A stretch of 49,494 nucleotides of DNA from Arthrobacter sp. Soil736 (lineage in GTDB: Bacteria; Actinomycetota; Actinomycetes; Actinomycetales; Micrococcaceae), in NCBI RefSeq assembly GCF_001428005.1, contig NZ_LMSB01000025.1:1-49494 (forward strand), in the 5' to 3' direction. Positions 31,693-40,117 of the stretch are shown one piece after another. The first letter of the stretch is position 1; each line of letters starts with the position of its first letter. The notes beneath the pieces were generated by a model, which worked only from the letters and a program-made list of their open reading frames with translations, did not search any database and was not told the origin of the DNA. A program made the position numbers and the translations under genes.

Positions 31693-32304
31693 ATGACCTC
31701 CATCGAATCAGTCACTCTCGAAGTACCTGACCCCACGGTCGCCTCCGCCTTCTACGCTGCCGCCTTCGGATTGGGCACGCGGGTGCGCGTGCGAGCCTCG
31801 GATGCCCCGACGACCGGGTTCCGTGGGTTCACGCTGTCGCTCATAGTGTCGCAGCCGTCCACCGTCAGCAGCCTGATCGACACTGCCGTGGAGGCTGGCG
31901 CCACGACGCTGAAGCCGGCCGCGAAGTCGCTGTGGGGCTACGGCGGCGTCGTGCAAGCTCCGGATGGCGCGATCTGGAAGGTCGCGACGTCGGCGAAGAA
32001 GGACACCGGTCCGGCTACCCGGCAGGTCGACCAGATCGTGCTCCTGATGGCGGCCACGGACGTTGCTGCGAGCAAACGGTTCTACGTCGACCACGGCCTC
32101 GCCGTGGGGAAGAGCTTCGGCAAGTACGTCGAGTTCGCCATGCCGTCGAGTCCCGTCAAGCTGGGGCTTTACGGGCGCCGCGCGCTCGCCAAGGACGCCG
32201 GCGTCTCTCCCGACGGCACCGGATCGCACCGACTCGCGATCGGCAGCGATGCAGGCCCGTTCACCGATCCGGACGGGTTCGCGTGGGAGGCCGCATCAGT
32301 GTGA
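31693..32304 (+). CDS. VOC/glyoxalase-superfamily protein
   Basis: A 203-residue protein made of two VOC half-modules: SVTLEVPDPTVASAFYAAAF at the start and QIVLLMAATDVAASKRFYVD from about residue 115. The end DPDGFAWEAASV is typical. The second half carries most of the identity to bleomycin-resistance/glyoxalase proteins, and canonical His/Glu metal ligands are not obvious, so it may be non-catalytic. The ATG follows GAAGGA at somewhat short distance. It appears monocistronic. Confidence 0.88.
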   Translation: MTSIESVTLEVPDPTVASAFYAAAFGLGTRVRVRASDAPTTGFRGFTLSLIVSQPSTVSSLIDTAVEAGATTLKPAAKSLWGYGGVVQAPDGAIWKVATSAKKDTGPATRQVDQIVLLMAATDVAASKRFYVDHGLAVGKSFGKYVEFAMPSSPVKLGLYGRRALAKDAGVSPDGTGSHRLAIGSDAGPFTDPDGFAWEAASV

Positions 32305-32463
32305 GCCGGTCGGCGGGCTGACCTCGACGGCGTTATCGCACGAGTGCGGGCCAGCGGCGCCGAGAACGAGGACTCCTCCGGGGCCGACTGTTGCCTATGC
32401 GCGTCCTTGATGTCAGGGTCTGCAGTGACGTGCGGGGCGGATGCTCTGCGGTCGGGGACTGCG

Positions 32464-33159
32464 CTAATGACGCTCCGGGCCGCCGTCGGTGAAGGGAACC
32501 AACCGACTGAGACCGTCAAGAATTAGGTTCAGGCCGAAGTCGAACTCATCCCCGAAGTCGTAGCCGGGCTTGAGGACGTGTTCCATGGCAATCTCCACCA
32601 TGTGTGGGTATTCGCCGGTCGAAAACCGCTGAACGATCGGTGTTGTGATCTCGGCGGCGGTGTCCCTGCCGTCAAACGGCAGGGCGGCTTCCTGGAGGGC
32701 GAATCCGTAGATGTAGCTGTCGAGCAGGGCGTAGGCGTGGGCTGTCAGCTGAACCGAAAGGCCCGCTGCCCTCAAGGTGCCCAGGGTTGCTTCGTGGTGG
32801 CGCAGGGTCCCTGCGCCCGGGGAGGCGCGGCTTTCGAGCAGCCCGACCGCCCACGGGTGGCGTTTGAGCGCTGCACGCACCCCGTGCGCCCTCCGGTTCA
32901 TTTCCTCCCGCCACTCGCCGGCGGGGGAGGGCAGCTCTATTTCGCTGAAAACGAGGTCCACGATGCCGTCCAGGATCTCGTCCTTGTTTGCAACGTAGTA
33001 GTACAGCGACATGGGCTTGGTTCCCATGCTCTGGGCCAGCGAGCGGATGGTCAGCGCGGCAATTCCCGACTCGTCGGCGAGATCCAGAGCGCACTCGAGC
33101 ACCTTCTCCCGGCTGAGCGGAAGGCGCTTCCGGGGGAGGGGCGGCGTAGTGGTTGGCAC
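32464..33159 (-). CDS. TetR/AcrR-family regulator
   Basis: A 231-residue TetR regulator with a TetR_C-type ligand domain. The helix-turn-helix is at about residues 16-60 (VLECALDLADESGIAALTIR, SLAQSMGTKPMSLYYYVANK). I choose the GTG at 33159 because AAGGAGAT lies 4-5 nt before it, inside the longer frame that starts with ATG at 33177. It diverges from the alcohol-dehydrogenase-like gene at 33265. The duplicated operator at 33183-33223 lies between them, so it should repress both. Confidence 0.92.
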   Translation of the reverse strand: MPTTTPPLPRKRLPLSREKVLECALDLADESGIAALTIRSLAQSMGTKPMSLYYYVANKDEILDGIVDLVFSEIELPSPAGEWREEMNRRAHGVRAALKRHPWAVGLLESRASPGAGTLRHHEATLGTLRAAGLSVQLTAHAYALLDSYIYGFALQEAALPFDGRDTAAEITTPIVQRFSTGEYPHMVEIAMEHVLKPGYDFGDEFDFGLNLILDGLSRLVPFTDGGPERH

Positions 33160-33182
33160 TGGATCTCCTTCGGCCATGGCGG

Positions 33183-33223
33183 TTTAGTACATTGTACGAT
33201 ACTCTCTTTAGTACAGCGTACGA
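33183..33223. promoter_or_regulatory. Tandem TetR operators
   Basis: TTTAGTACATTGTACGA (33183-33199) and TTTAGTACAGCGTACGA (33207-33223) are direct repeats 24 bp apart, differing at two positions. The core of copy 1, GTACA-T-TGTAC, is a perfect dyad; copy 2 keeps GTAC...GTAC. They fill the gap between the divergent TetR and dehydrogenase genes. Spacing of about two helical turns suits two TetR dimers. Confidence 0.7.
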
Positions 33224-33264
33224 ATGAGTGGGCTGCATACTCCAAATGTTTGAAAGGAACGGCC

Positions 33265-34299
33265 ATGACCTCTGGTCAGCAAGCTAAGGAGACTCCTCGT
33301 CCGGGCGGCTCGCCCGCGGCGGAGGTCACGATGCGGGCCATCGTGCAGGAGGCCTACGGCTCCGCCGATGTCCTGCGCATGGCGCAGATTCCCAAGCCGA
33401 AGATTGCAGAGGACGAAGTGCTCGTTCGGGTCCACGCAGCAGGGCTGGACCGGGGGACCTGGCATGTGACCACGGGCTTGCCCTACGCGCTACGTCTGGC
33501 CTACGGCATCCGCGTCCCCAAAAACCCTGTGCCGGGGCTGGACTTGGCCGGCACCGTCACGGCTGTCGGAGCGGCAGTCACCCGGTTCACAGCCGGGGAC
33601 CAAGTCTTCGGCGTCGGGAAGGGCTCCTTCGCTGAGTACGCCACGGCCCGCGAAAGCCAGCTCGCCCGCAAACCGGCGAACATCAGTTTCGAACAGGCCT
33701 CGGTAGTTCCGGTTTCCGGCTGCACTGCCCTGCAAGCGCTCCGCGCTGCCGGCCGAGTAACACCGGGGCAGAAGGTGCTGATCCTTGGGGCCTCGGGTGG
33801 AGTCGGCAGCTACGCCGTGCAGCTCGCCAAGGCCGCAGGGGCCGTGGTCACCGGCGTCTGCAGTGCAGCCAAGGTTGACCTGGTGCGCTCCCTTGGCGCC
33901 GATCAGGTCATCGACTACTCCAAGCAGGACTTCGCCGACGGCACTGAGCACTACGACCTGATCGTGGATATCGCAGGGAACCCCACCCTGTCGCGCCTCC
34001 GCCGGGCGCTCACCCCTACCGGCACGGCCGTCATAACCGGCGGCGAGGAAGGTGGGTCCTGGACGGGCAGTATGGACAGGCAATTCCGGGCCCTGGCACT
34101 GTCCCCGTTCATCCGTCAGAGGCTGACCATGGTCATTGGAGCGGAGGGCTCAGCGGACCTCGAACACCTCGCCGGACTCCTGGAAAAGGGAACCCTTGTC
34201 CCTGCCATCGACCGTATCTATCCGCTGGAACGGGTTCCCGACGCAATGCGCTACTTCGACGCCGGCAAGGCCCGCGGGAAAATCGCGATCACCATCTGA
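33265..34299 (+). CDS. NAD(P)-dependent zinc-free alcohol dehydrogenase / quinone oxidoreductase (MDR)
   Basis: A 344-residue medium-chain dehydrogenase/reductase of the quinone-oxidoreductase-like branch. GroES-like domain: AIVQEAYGSADVLRMAQIPK to PGLDLAGTVTAVGAAVTRF. Nucleotide site: LILGASGGVGSYAVQLAKAA. No catalytic or structural zinc cysteines are evident, as expected for QOR-like enzymes. The ATG at 33265 follows AAGGAA; the long upstream extension on this strand is antisense to the TetR gene and rejected. It is the probable TetR-controlled target, reducing quinones or alpha,beta-unsaturated carbonyls with NADPH. Confidence 0.93.
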   Translation: MTSGQQAKETPRPGGSPAAEVTMRAIVQEAYGSADVLRMAQIPKPKIAEDEVLVRVHAAGLDRGTWHVTTGLPYALRLAYGIRVPKNPVPGLDLAGTVTAVGAAVTRFTAGDQVFGVGKGSFAEYATARESQLARKPANISFEQASVVPVSGCTALQALRAAGRVTPGQKVLILGASGGVGSYAVQLAKAAGAVVTGVCSAAKVDLVRSLGADQVIDYSKQDFADGTEHYDLIVDIAGNPTLSRLRRALTPTGTAVITGGEEGGSWTGSMDRQFRALALSPFIRQRLTMVIGAEGSADLEHLAGLLEKGTLVPAIDRIYPLERVPDAMRYFDAGKARGKIAITI

Positions 34300-34309
34300 G
34301 CACGCGCGC

Positions 34310-34446
34310 CCAACGCCCGGTTGCAGCAGAGCGCTCCTGCCCGGGTGGTCACAGTCTCCTCCAACGCCCATGCCCTGGGCCGGATCGACTTCGATGACCT
34401 ACAAGGCGAACGCTCCTATTCCGGCGCCCGCGCCCACATTCGCTGA
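34310..34446 (+). pseudogene. Fragment of an SDR (retinol-dehydrogenase-like) gene
   Basis: The plus strand reads [20 protein letters not shown] then [16 protein letters not shown] before a stop. This is the central Ser-containing segment of retinol-dehydrogenase-like SDRs (RVVxVSSxAHxxGxIxFDDLQxERxYxxxxAYxQSKLAN). Both ends of the gene are missing, including the YxxxK motif. The rest of the 34300-34697 gap holds nothing recognisable. Confidence 0.72.
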
Positions 34447-34697
34447 ACAACCTTGTCCGGACACGCCACTAAGGCATCGGCGTGGCCCCTGCCAACTGAA
34501 ACAGTAATCATCATCTGGCCAGGCAATGGTTCCCTGCCGGACGGGGCCACGCTGTCGCGGCGCATTCACGACTTGATGCCCGGCGGTGAGGGCCTGCGGG
34601 AGGGCGGCAAACTTCGTCCGGCTGCCGGTCCACGGGCACGGGTGTCTAGGTGGCATCATCCATTGTGTCGGATACGAGTAGAAGGGACACTGCGGGG

Positions 34698-35760
34698 ATG
34701 AGCATCCGGCAGCCAGAGGCCTTTTCGTGGGCCCAGGTTTGCGCCCGGCGCTTGGAGCGGAACGGGCTTGTCCCGCCCGCCGGGCACGGCCGCCCGGCGG
34801 AAATCGTCATGGCCATGTGCGGGGCGCACGCCCAGGTCTTCTCCGCCGCGGAGCTGTCCGTCGGGATACGTTCGCTGAGCCTGTCGCAGGAGGAGGTCCG
34901 ACGCGCCGTGTGGGAAGAGCGAAGCCTGGTTAAGACTTACGGGCCCCGCGGCACCGTGCACCTGCTACCGGCCGAAGACCTACCCCTCTGGACAGCGGCT
35001 CTGGGCGCAATTCCTGCCCCTGCAGCGATCCGGCATCGATTTCTGACTCCCGAGCAGACGGACGACGTCATTTTAGCGATAGCCGATGCGCTCCGGGCGG
35101 CTGAGCTGACCGCGGCAGAACTCGGCGACGCCATCGTCGCACGAACGGGGGCGTGGGCGAGTGAGCCGGTCATGCCCGCGTTCAACGGGATGTGGCCGCG
35201 TTGGCGCGCAGCGCTGGCGCAGGCAGCATTCGGCCCTCGCATGGTTGGTGCGCGCCTACCTCTTCTCATACGGACCCGGGACTCCGGCGCACTTCGCGCG
35301 GTGGCTCTCCGCGGACCGGCACTGGGCCACAGAGCTGTTCGACTCCCTGTCCGGCGAGCTGGGGCCGGCAACGATCGACGGAGGCCCGGCCTGGATAGTC
35401 GCAGGGGATGTCCGGAAGGCTTCGAGGGACCCGTCCTGCGTCCGGCTGCTTCCGTACTTCGACGCCTTCATCGTGGGCTCCCAACCCCGCGATCGGCTCT
35501 TCGCCGGGGAGGCCACCCGCCGGGGGCTGTCCAGGGGACAGGCCGGAAATTTTCCGGTCGTGCTGATTGACGGCGTGGTCGGCGGGCTGTGGCACCAAGT
35601 TCGGTCCGGGCGCAGAGTCGAAATCACGGCAGAACTATTCCGGCCCCTGACAACGCCACAGCAGGACGAACTGAGGGCCCAGGCCGAACGCATCGGAGAC
35701 TTCCTCCGAGCCGAACCGAGCCTGGTCATCGGACCGGTTCGAGCACGCGCCCACGCCTGA
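34698..35760 (+). pseudogene. Winged-helix DNA-binding (HTH_42/AlkX-like) protein gene with internal deletion
   Basis: The N-terminal part from ATG 34698 (SWAQVCARRLERNGLVPPAG, WEERSLVKTYGPRGTVHLLP, TGAWASEPVMPAFNGMWPRW) and the C-terminal part in the next frame from about 35250 (AYLFSYGPGTPAHFARWLSA, RLLPYFDAFIVGSQPRDRLF, VVLIDGVVGGLWHQVRSGRR) both match the HTH_42 winged-helix family. At about 35230 the frame changes and the usual LLCFGPxRGRxVTF segment is missing, so there is a deletion of some 30-40 codons with a frameshift. Members such as YcaQ/AlkX act on alkylated or cross-linked DNA. This copy should be inactive. Confidence 0.82.
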
Positions 35761-35820
35761 GACGCAGGCCGGGGCCGCGGAGCAGTGCAATCTTGATGAT
35801 CGGAGTGGGAGTTAGCAGGT

Positions 35821-37713
35821 TCAGGGTCGTAGGAGGCTGCGGGCGGCTTCGGTGATGTGGCGGGCGGAGATGCCGGCGGCGTCGAGCAGTTCCTGGGGTT
35901 TGCCGGAGGTGGGGAGTGCTTTGACGGCTAGCAAGACGGCGTGGAGTTCGGGGGTGTCCGTGCCCGCGAGGGCTTCGAGGACGGCGGAGCCGATGCCGCC
36001 TTCGGGGTAGTGGTCCTCGGCGACGACGATCCTGCCCCCGGTCGCCTGGCAGGTCCGGCGCAGGGTGTCCGCGTCAATAGGTTTGATGGAGTAGAGGTCG
36101 ATGACGCGGGCGTTGATCCCGTCTTCGGCGAGTTGATCCGCGGCGGTGAGGCATTCGTGCAGGGTCACCCCGGCGCCGATAAGTGTCACGGCGTCGTTGG
36201 GTCCGGCGTGGTGGACTTTGCAGCCGCCGAGCGGGAATTTTTCGTCGGGCCCGTAGATGACCGGGTAGGCGCCGCGGGTGGCGCGAAGGTAGGAGATTCC
36301 CGGGGTGTCGGCCATGGTCTTCACGAGTTGGGCGGTGGAGGGGGCATCGGCCGGGTAGAGCACTCTGGAGGTGTGCACGGCCCGCATGGCGGCGATGTCC
36401 TCCAGCGCCATTTGCGAGGGGCCGTCCTGGCCGATTTCGACACCGGCATGTGTGCCGACGAGCCGGATGCTGACCTGGGAGACTCCTGCCATCCGGATGA
36501 AGTCGAGGGGCCGGGAGATCAGGAAAGCCGCGAAACTCGCGGCGAACGCGATGTAGCCGCGGACCGAGAGCCCGATCGCGGAGGCGATGAGTTGCTGTTC
36601 AGCGATGAACATTTCGAAGTATCGTTCCGGGGCCGCGTCTTGGAATTCGCCGGCGTGGGTCGAGTTTCCGACTTCGCCGTCCAGAACAACGATTTCGGGG
36701 CGGGCGGCCAGCGCGGACACGGCGGCGCCGAAGGCGGCCCGGGTCGCCACCTCCTCACCCACCTCCCATCGGGGCAGGCTGACGGCAGCCCGCGGATTGG
36801 GAGTGACCGCAGGCGTGCCCGGTTCGGGGCGGGCCGTGGTGATCCGCAGGTTACCGGGGCCGCCGAGGGCTGCCACGGCGCGTTCGGCCATGTCCTTCGG
36901 GAGCGCTTTGCCGTGCCAGCCGTTCTGGTCTTCGATCTCGGGAACGCCTTTGCCTTTGATGGTTTTGGCGAGAATGACCGTTGGCTGTTCGGCGTGGGAG
37001 CATGCGCGGGTGAGCGCGTCGTCGATGGCGGTAAGGTCATGGCCGTCGATGACGAGGGGATGGGCGCCGAAAGCCTCTACCCGCCGGGCGTAGCGGTCCA
37101 TGTCCCATTGGAGTTCGGTGGGGCCGTCCTGGCCCAGGCGGTTGACGTCCACGATGGCGGTGAGGTTGCCCAGCTTGTAGTACGCGGCCTTGTCCAGGGC
37201 TTCCCACATGGATCCTTCGGCCAGTTCGCTGTCCCCGCACAGGACCCAGGTCCGGTAGGGCAGCCGGTCCAGATACCGGCCGGCCAGTGCCACCCCGACC
37301 GCGTCCGGCAGGCCTTGGCCCAATGAGCCTGTCGCCACATTGACCCAGGGCAGGACCGGTGTGGGGTGGCCTTGCAGCCGGCCGCCGAACTGCCGGTAGG
37401 TATGGATCAGTTCGTCCTCCTCGACTACGCCGACCGCCCGGTACATGGAGTACAGCAGCGGGGAGGCATGGCCCTTGGAAAAAATGAGGTGGTCGTTGGT
37501 CGTCAGCGACGGCTCGTCCCAGTCGTAGCGGAGGTGCCGTTCGAGCAGGACCGCCATGAGGTCTGCTGCCGACAATGATGAGGTGGGATGGCCGGAACCG
37601 GCCTGTGTGCTGCACCGGATGGAGTCCACCCGCAGTTGCGCCGCCAGGCGTACGATGAGCCCGGCCTGTGCGGCCGTCATGGGTGCCGCGGCCAGTTCCT
37701 GATGTTCGGTCAT
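35821..37713 (-). CDS. tkt: Transketolase, animal-type (short)
   Basis: A 630-residue thiamine-diphosphate transketolase closer in pattern to animal TKT than to ~660-700-residue bacterial enzymes. N-terminal CSTQAGSGHPTSSLSAADLM, the ThDP-binding GDSELAEGSMWEALDKAAYY with downstream NRLGQ, WHGKALPKDMAE, and the pyrimidine-domain FIAEQQLIASAIGLSVRGYI are visible. The usual GDG of the ThDP motif reads GDS. The ATG at 37713 has AAAGGTGAT upstream; the longer frame is low-complexity. It transfers two-carbon ketol units between sugar phosphates. It stands alone here, so it may serve a peripheral pathway rather than the housekeeping pentose cycle. Confidence 0.93.
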   Translation of the reverse strand: MTEHQELAAAPMTAAQAGLIVRLAAQLRVDSIRCSTQAGSGHPTSSLSAADLMAVLLERHLRYDWDEPSLTTNDHLIFSKGHASPLLYSMYRAVGVVEEDELIHTYRQFGGRLQGHPTPVLPWVNVATGSLGQGLPDAVGVALAGRYLDRLPYRTWVLCGDSELAEGSMWEALDKAAYYKLGNLTAIVDVNRLGQDGPTELQWDMDRYARRVEAFGAHPLVIDGHDLTAIDDALTRACSHAEQPTVILAKTIKGKGVPEIEDQNGWHGKALPKDMAERAVAALGGPGNLRITTARPEPGTPAVTPNPRAAVSLPRWEVGEEVATRAAFGAAVSALAARPEIVVLDGEVGNSTHAGEFQDAAPERYFEMFIAEQQLIASAIGLSVRGYIAFAASFAAFLISRPLDFIRMAGVSQVSIRLVGTHAGVEIGQDGPSQMALEDIAAMRAVHTSRVLYPADAPSTAQLVKTMADTPGISYLRATRGAYPVIYGPDEKFPLGGCKVHHAGPNDAVTLIGAGVTLHECLTAADQLAEDGINARVIDLYSIKPIDADTLRRTCQATGGRIVVAEDHYPEGGIGSAVLEALAGTDTPELHAVLLAVKALPTSGKPQELLDAAGISARHITEAARSLLRP

Positions 37714-37740
37714 CGCAATCACCTTTCGCCCGTTCAAATG

Positions 37741-37757
37741 GTCCCCGTCTCGGGGAC
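37741..37757. terminator. Short G/C hairpin between DUF1508 gene and transketolase
   Basis: GTCCCCG and CGGGGAC pair around TCT. On the minus strand this lies 96 nt past the DUF1508 stop and 28 nt before the transketolase start codon. It could terminate the DUF1508 transcript or form part of the transketolase leader. Confidence 0.35.
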
Positions 37758-37852
37758 GCCTGATACCTGTCTTACCCGGAAGCCGGTTCCTGCGGAAGAC
37801 GCGAGCGGTGCCCCAAGCACCGGCGGGCAGGCGGCGGTGTCTGTGCCCCCGG

Positions 37853-38179
37853 TCAGGCGGCGCCGGACCAGGGGAGTCTGGTTGCGTCCCCGCGGAGTGC
37901 CCTGTTCCGGGTGGCAGTTTCACCTGCCGGCACTGACCTGTATGCCTGGGCAGGCTGCCCGGACTCGGAATGCGGCGGTGCAGGGTTCGATCGGTCGGCC
38001 GGGCAAAGGTCGGCTATGTGTCCCATGCCGGCGTACTCACGCACCGCGGCAATGCCCGCCACAGCTGCGGACTTGTCGTCAAAAGCCCTGGAAACGGCCA
38101 TCACCGTTCCGTCGGGTGCTGTGAGCCGGAATCTGACATACGACTGCGCGTCAACGAACAGTTCAAACAAGCCTGCCAT
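37853..38179 (-). CDS. DUF1508/YegP-like protein
   Basis: A 108-residue protein whose first 60 residues (FELFVDAQSYVRFRLTAPDG, TVMAVSRAFDDKSAAVAGIA, AVREYAGMGHIADL) form one DUF1508 (YegP) domain, a small alpha-beta repeat often duplicated in bacteria; here only one copy is present. The C-terminal 45 residues are low complexity and may be disordered. The ATG follows GGGAGGA. Function of the family is unknown. Confidence 0.85.
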   Translation of the reverse strand: MAGLFELFVDAQSYVRFRLTAPDGTVMAVSRAFDDKSAAVAGIAAVREYAGMGHIADLCPADRSNPAPPHSESGQPAQAYRSVPAGETATRNRALRGDATRLPWSGAA

Positions 38180-38413
38180 ACGTGTCCTCCCGTTCTGCGG
38201 CTCCTGCCCAGGCGGCGACGTCGCCGCCGGACCCCTGGTTAAGCCGATAAACCCCCAGTAGATCGATTCATCAAGTGCTCAACAGCTTGCCGCAGGCAAC
38301 CAGTCTCGCGCAAGGGTGGGCGGACACTTCACAGGCAAATCCATGGAAGTTCACAGCGATGGCGCGGCTTTGCCCGCGCTCGTCAGATCCGCGCCGCCCG
38401 CGTTTGACGGGAA

Positions 38414-40084
38414 TTACATGGCGTAGGCTCGGGCGCCGTCGACCCAGGTCTCCAGGACGGCGATCCTGGAGATGTCCCCTGCCGCCACGGCCAGTGGATC
38501 GGCGCTGAGGACCACAAAGTCCGCGCGCTTGCCGGGGGTGATGCTGCCAAGCTCGTCCTCGCGGCCCAGGGCCCGGGCTCCGTTGATCGTGTGGGCGGCT
38601 AAGGCCTGTTCCGGCGTGATCCGCAGATTATCCGCCCCGAGCCGGTGGCCCTGCCGGGTCACCCGGGTCACCGCCGCCTGGATGGCCTCGAGTGGCTTGG
38701 GCTCGGCCACGGGCGCGTCGGAGCTGAGCGTGACCGGCACGCCGGCAGCCACGAACTCGCCCAGCGGGTTGAAGCGTTCCCCGGGGGTGCCGATCGCCTC
38801 GGTCACGCCTTCGCCCCAGTTGAAGTAGTGCTGCGGCTGGTTGACGGGGTAGACGCCCAGCTGCTTCATCCGCACAATCTGCTCCGGGCTGGGCAGGCCG
38901 CAGTGCTCGATCCGGTGCCGGGCTTCCGTGGGGAAGGCCGCCTGCGCGGCTTCGATCGCATCGAGAACCATGCCGATTGCGGTGGGGGATTGCGCGTGCG
39001 TCGCGGTCTGGAGGCCCACGGAATGCGCCCGGGTGATCAGTTCGGTGTACTCGCCCGGCTCATGGTAGAGCTGCCCGGTGCGGCACGGGTCGCCCACATA
39101 CCCGTCGGGGAAATACGCCGTCCAGCCGCCAAGCGTTCCGTCGGCGTAGAATTTGATGCCGCCCACGGCCAGGTGGGAGTTGCCGAAGGCACCATGGATG
39201 CCGATCTCGATGGTCTGTTCGAGCAGGTTGGACAGCAGGTACATGCTGACCCGGGTCTTGAGCTCGTTCCGGGCGGACAGGCGCAGGTACATGTCCAGCT
39301 CGCGCCGGGTCACCTGGCAGTCGCCGATGCTCGTGACTCCGCCCTGCAGGAACTTCTCCTGGGCGGCGCGCAGCTGGCGCAGGTGCTCCTCAGGCTCATC
39401 CTCGAGGTGGAAGTTCGGGCCGTGGTGGCCCACCTTGACGCCGTCGACGCCCGTCAAAATGTTGCAGGCAGCATCCGAGAGCTCACCCGTGAGTTCGCCG
39501 TCGGCGTCCCGGAAGAACTCGCCGCCCGCAGGGTTGGGGGTGTCCCGGTCCACGCCATGCAGGGCGAGCGTGTAGCTATTCACGACGCCGCCGTGCCCAC
39601 TGGCGTTCATGAGATAGACCTCGCGGTCCGTGGCGACCTGATCCAGTTCCTCCTTGCGCGGGTGCCGGCCCTCCGCCAGATTTCTGTGCTCGTAGCCGTA
39701 GCCGCGCACGGGGGCAGTGCCGGGCAGACGCTGAGCGGCCTCGCTCAGCAAAGCCACGATCTCGGGGATGTTCGCGGCCTTCGCGGGGCCGCAGTCCACC
39801 CAGCTCATCATTTGCCCGTACATGAGCGGGTGGGCGTGCGGGTCGATGAAGCCCGGAACCACCACCTTCCCCGACAGGCTCACTACTGCGGGTTCGGCCG
39901 GGCACAGCCGGCGGGCCTCTGCACGACACTCCGCCTCGGTGCCGACCGCGGCCACATGCGAGCCGCGGACCAGGAACGCCTCGGCGCTGCCCAGCTTCGG
40001 ATCCATCGTGCGGACCGTGGCGCCCGTGAAAATGGTGCTGACGGCATCCAGCGGGGATGCTTCCAGATGGTGAAGCTTTCGCAT
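38414..40084 (-). CDS. YtcJ-like metal-dependent amidohydrolase
   Basis: A 556-residue amidohydrolase of the YtcJ (amidohydrolase 3) family. The metal motif is DPHAHP with His83 and His85; later HRIEHCGLP and LSSDAPVAEP carry the remaining ligand region. The N- and C-terminal strands form the small beta-sandwich (TIFTGATVRTMDPK and SITPGKRADFVVLSADPL). No signal peptide is seen. The start at 40084 is supported by GCGAGGT. It lies 33 nt after the ThDP enzyme gene, on the same strand as an amino-acid ABC transporter. Family members hydrolyse N-substituted formamides, hydantoin-like rings and other amides; the substrate here is unknown. Confidence 0.9.
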   Translation of the reverse strand: MRKLHHLEASPLDAVSTIFTGATVRTMDPKLGSAEAFLVRGSHVAAVGTEAECRAEARRLCPAEPAVVSLSGKVVVPGFIDPHAHPLMYGQMMSWVDCGPAKAANIPEIVALLSEAAQRLPGTAPVRGYGYEHRNLAEGRHPRKEELDQVATDREVYLMNASGHGGVVNSYTLALHGVDRDTPNPAGGEFFRDADGELTGELSDAACNILTGVDGVKVGHHGPNFHLEDEPEEHLRQLRAAQEKFLQGGVTSIGDCQVTRRELDMYLRLSARNELKTRVSMYLLSNLLEQTIEIGIHGAFGNSHLAVGGIKFYADGTLGGWTAYFPDGYVGDPCRTGQLYHEPGEYTELITRAHSVGLQTATHAQSPTAIGMVLDAIEAAQAAFPTEARHRIEHCGLPSPEQIVRMKQLGVYPVNQPQHYFNWGEGVTEAIGTPGERFNPLGEFVAAGVPVTLSSDAPVAEPKPLEAIQAAVTRVTRQGHRLGADNLRITPEQALAAHTINGARALGREDELGSITPGKRADFVVLSADPLAVAAGDISRIAVLETWVDGARAYAM

Positions 40085-40117
40085 GTCGTAGACCTCGCTT
40101 TGTAGGGGTGGCTGAGG

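Noticed and set aside
32578..33264. Long N-terminal extension of the MDR dehydrogenase frame
   Set aside because: It is antisense to the TetR gene and crosses the operators; the ATG at 33265 has a good ribosome binding site and gives the family's normal length.
35941..37326. 461-codon plus-strand open frame
   Set aside because: Antisense to transketolase; no recognisable motifs.
38645..40105. 486-codon plus-strand open frame
   Set aside because: Antisense to the YtcJ-like amidohydrolase; Gly/Val/His-rich shadow.
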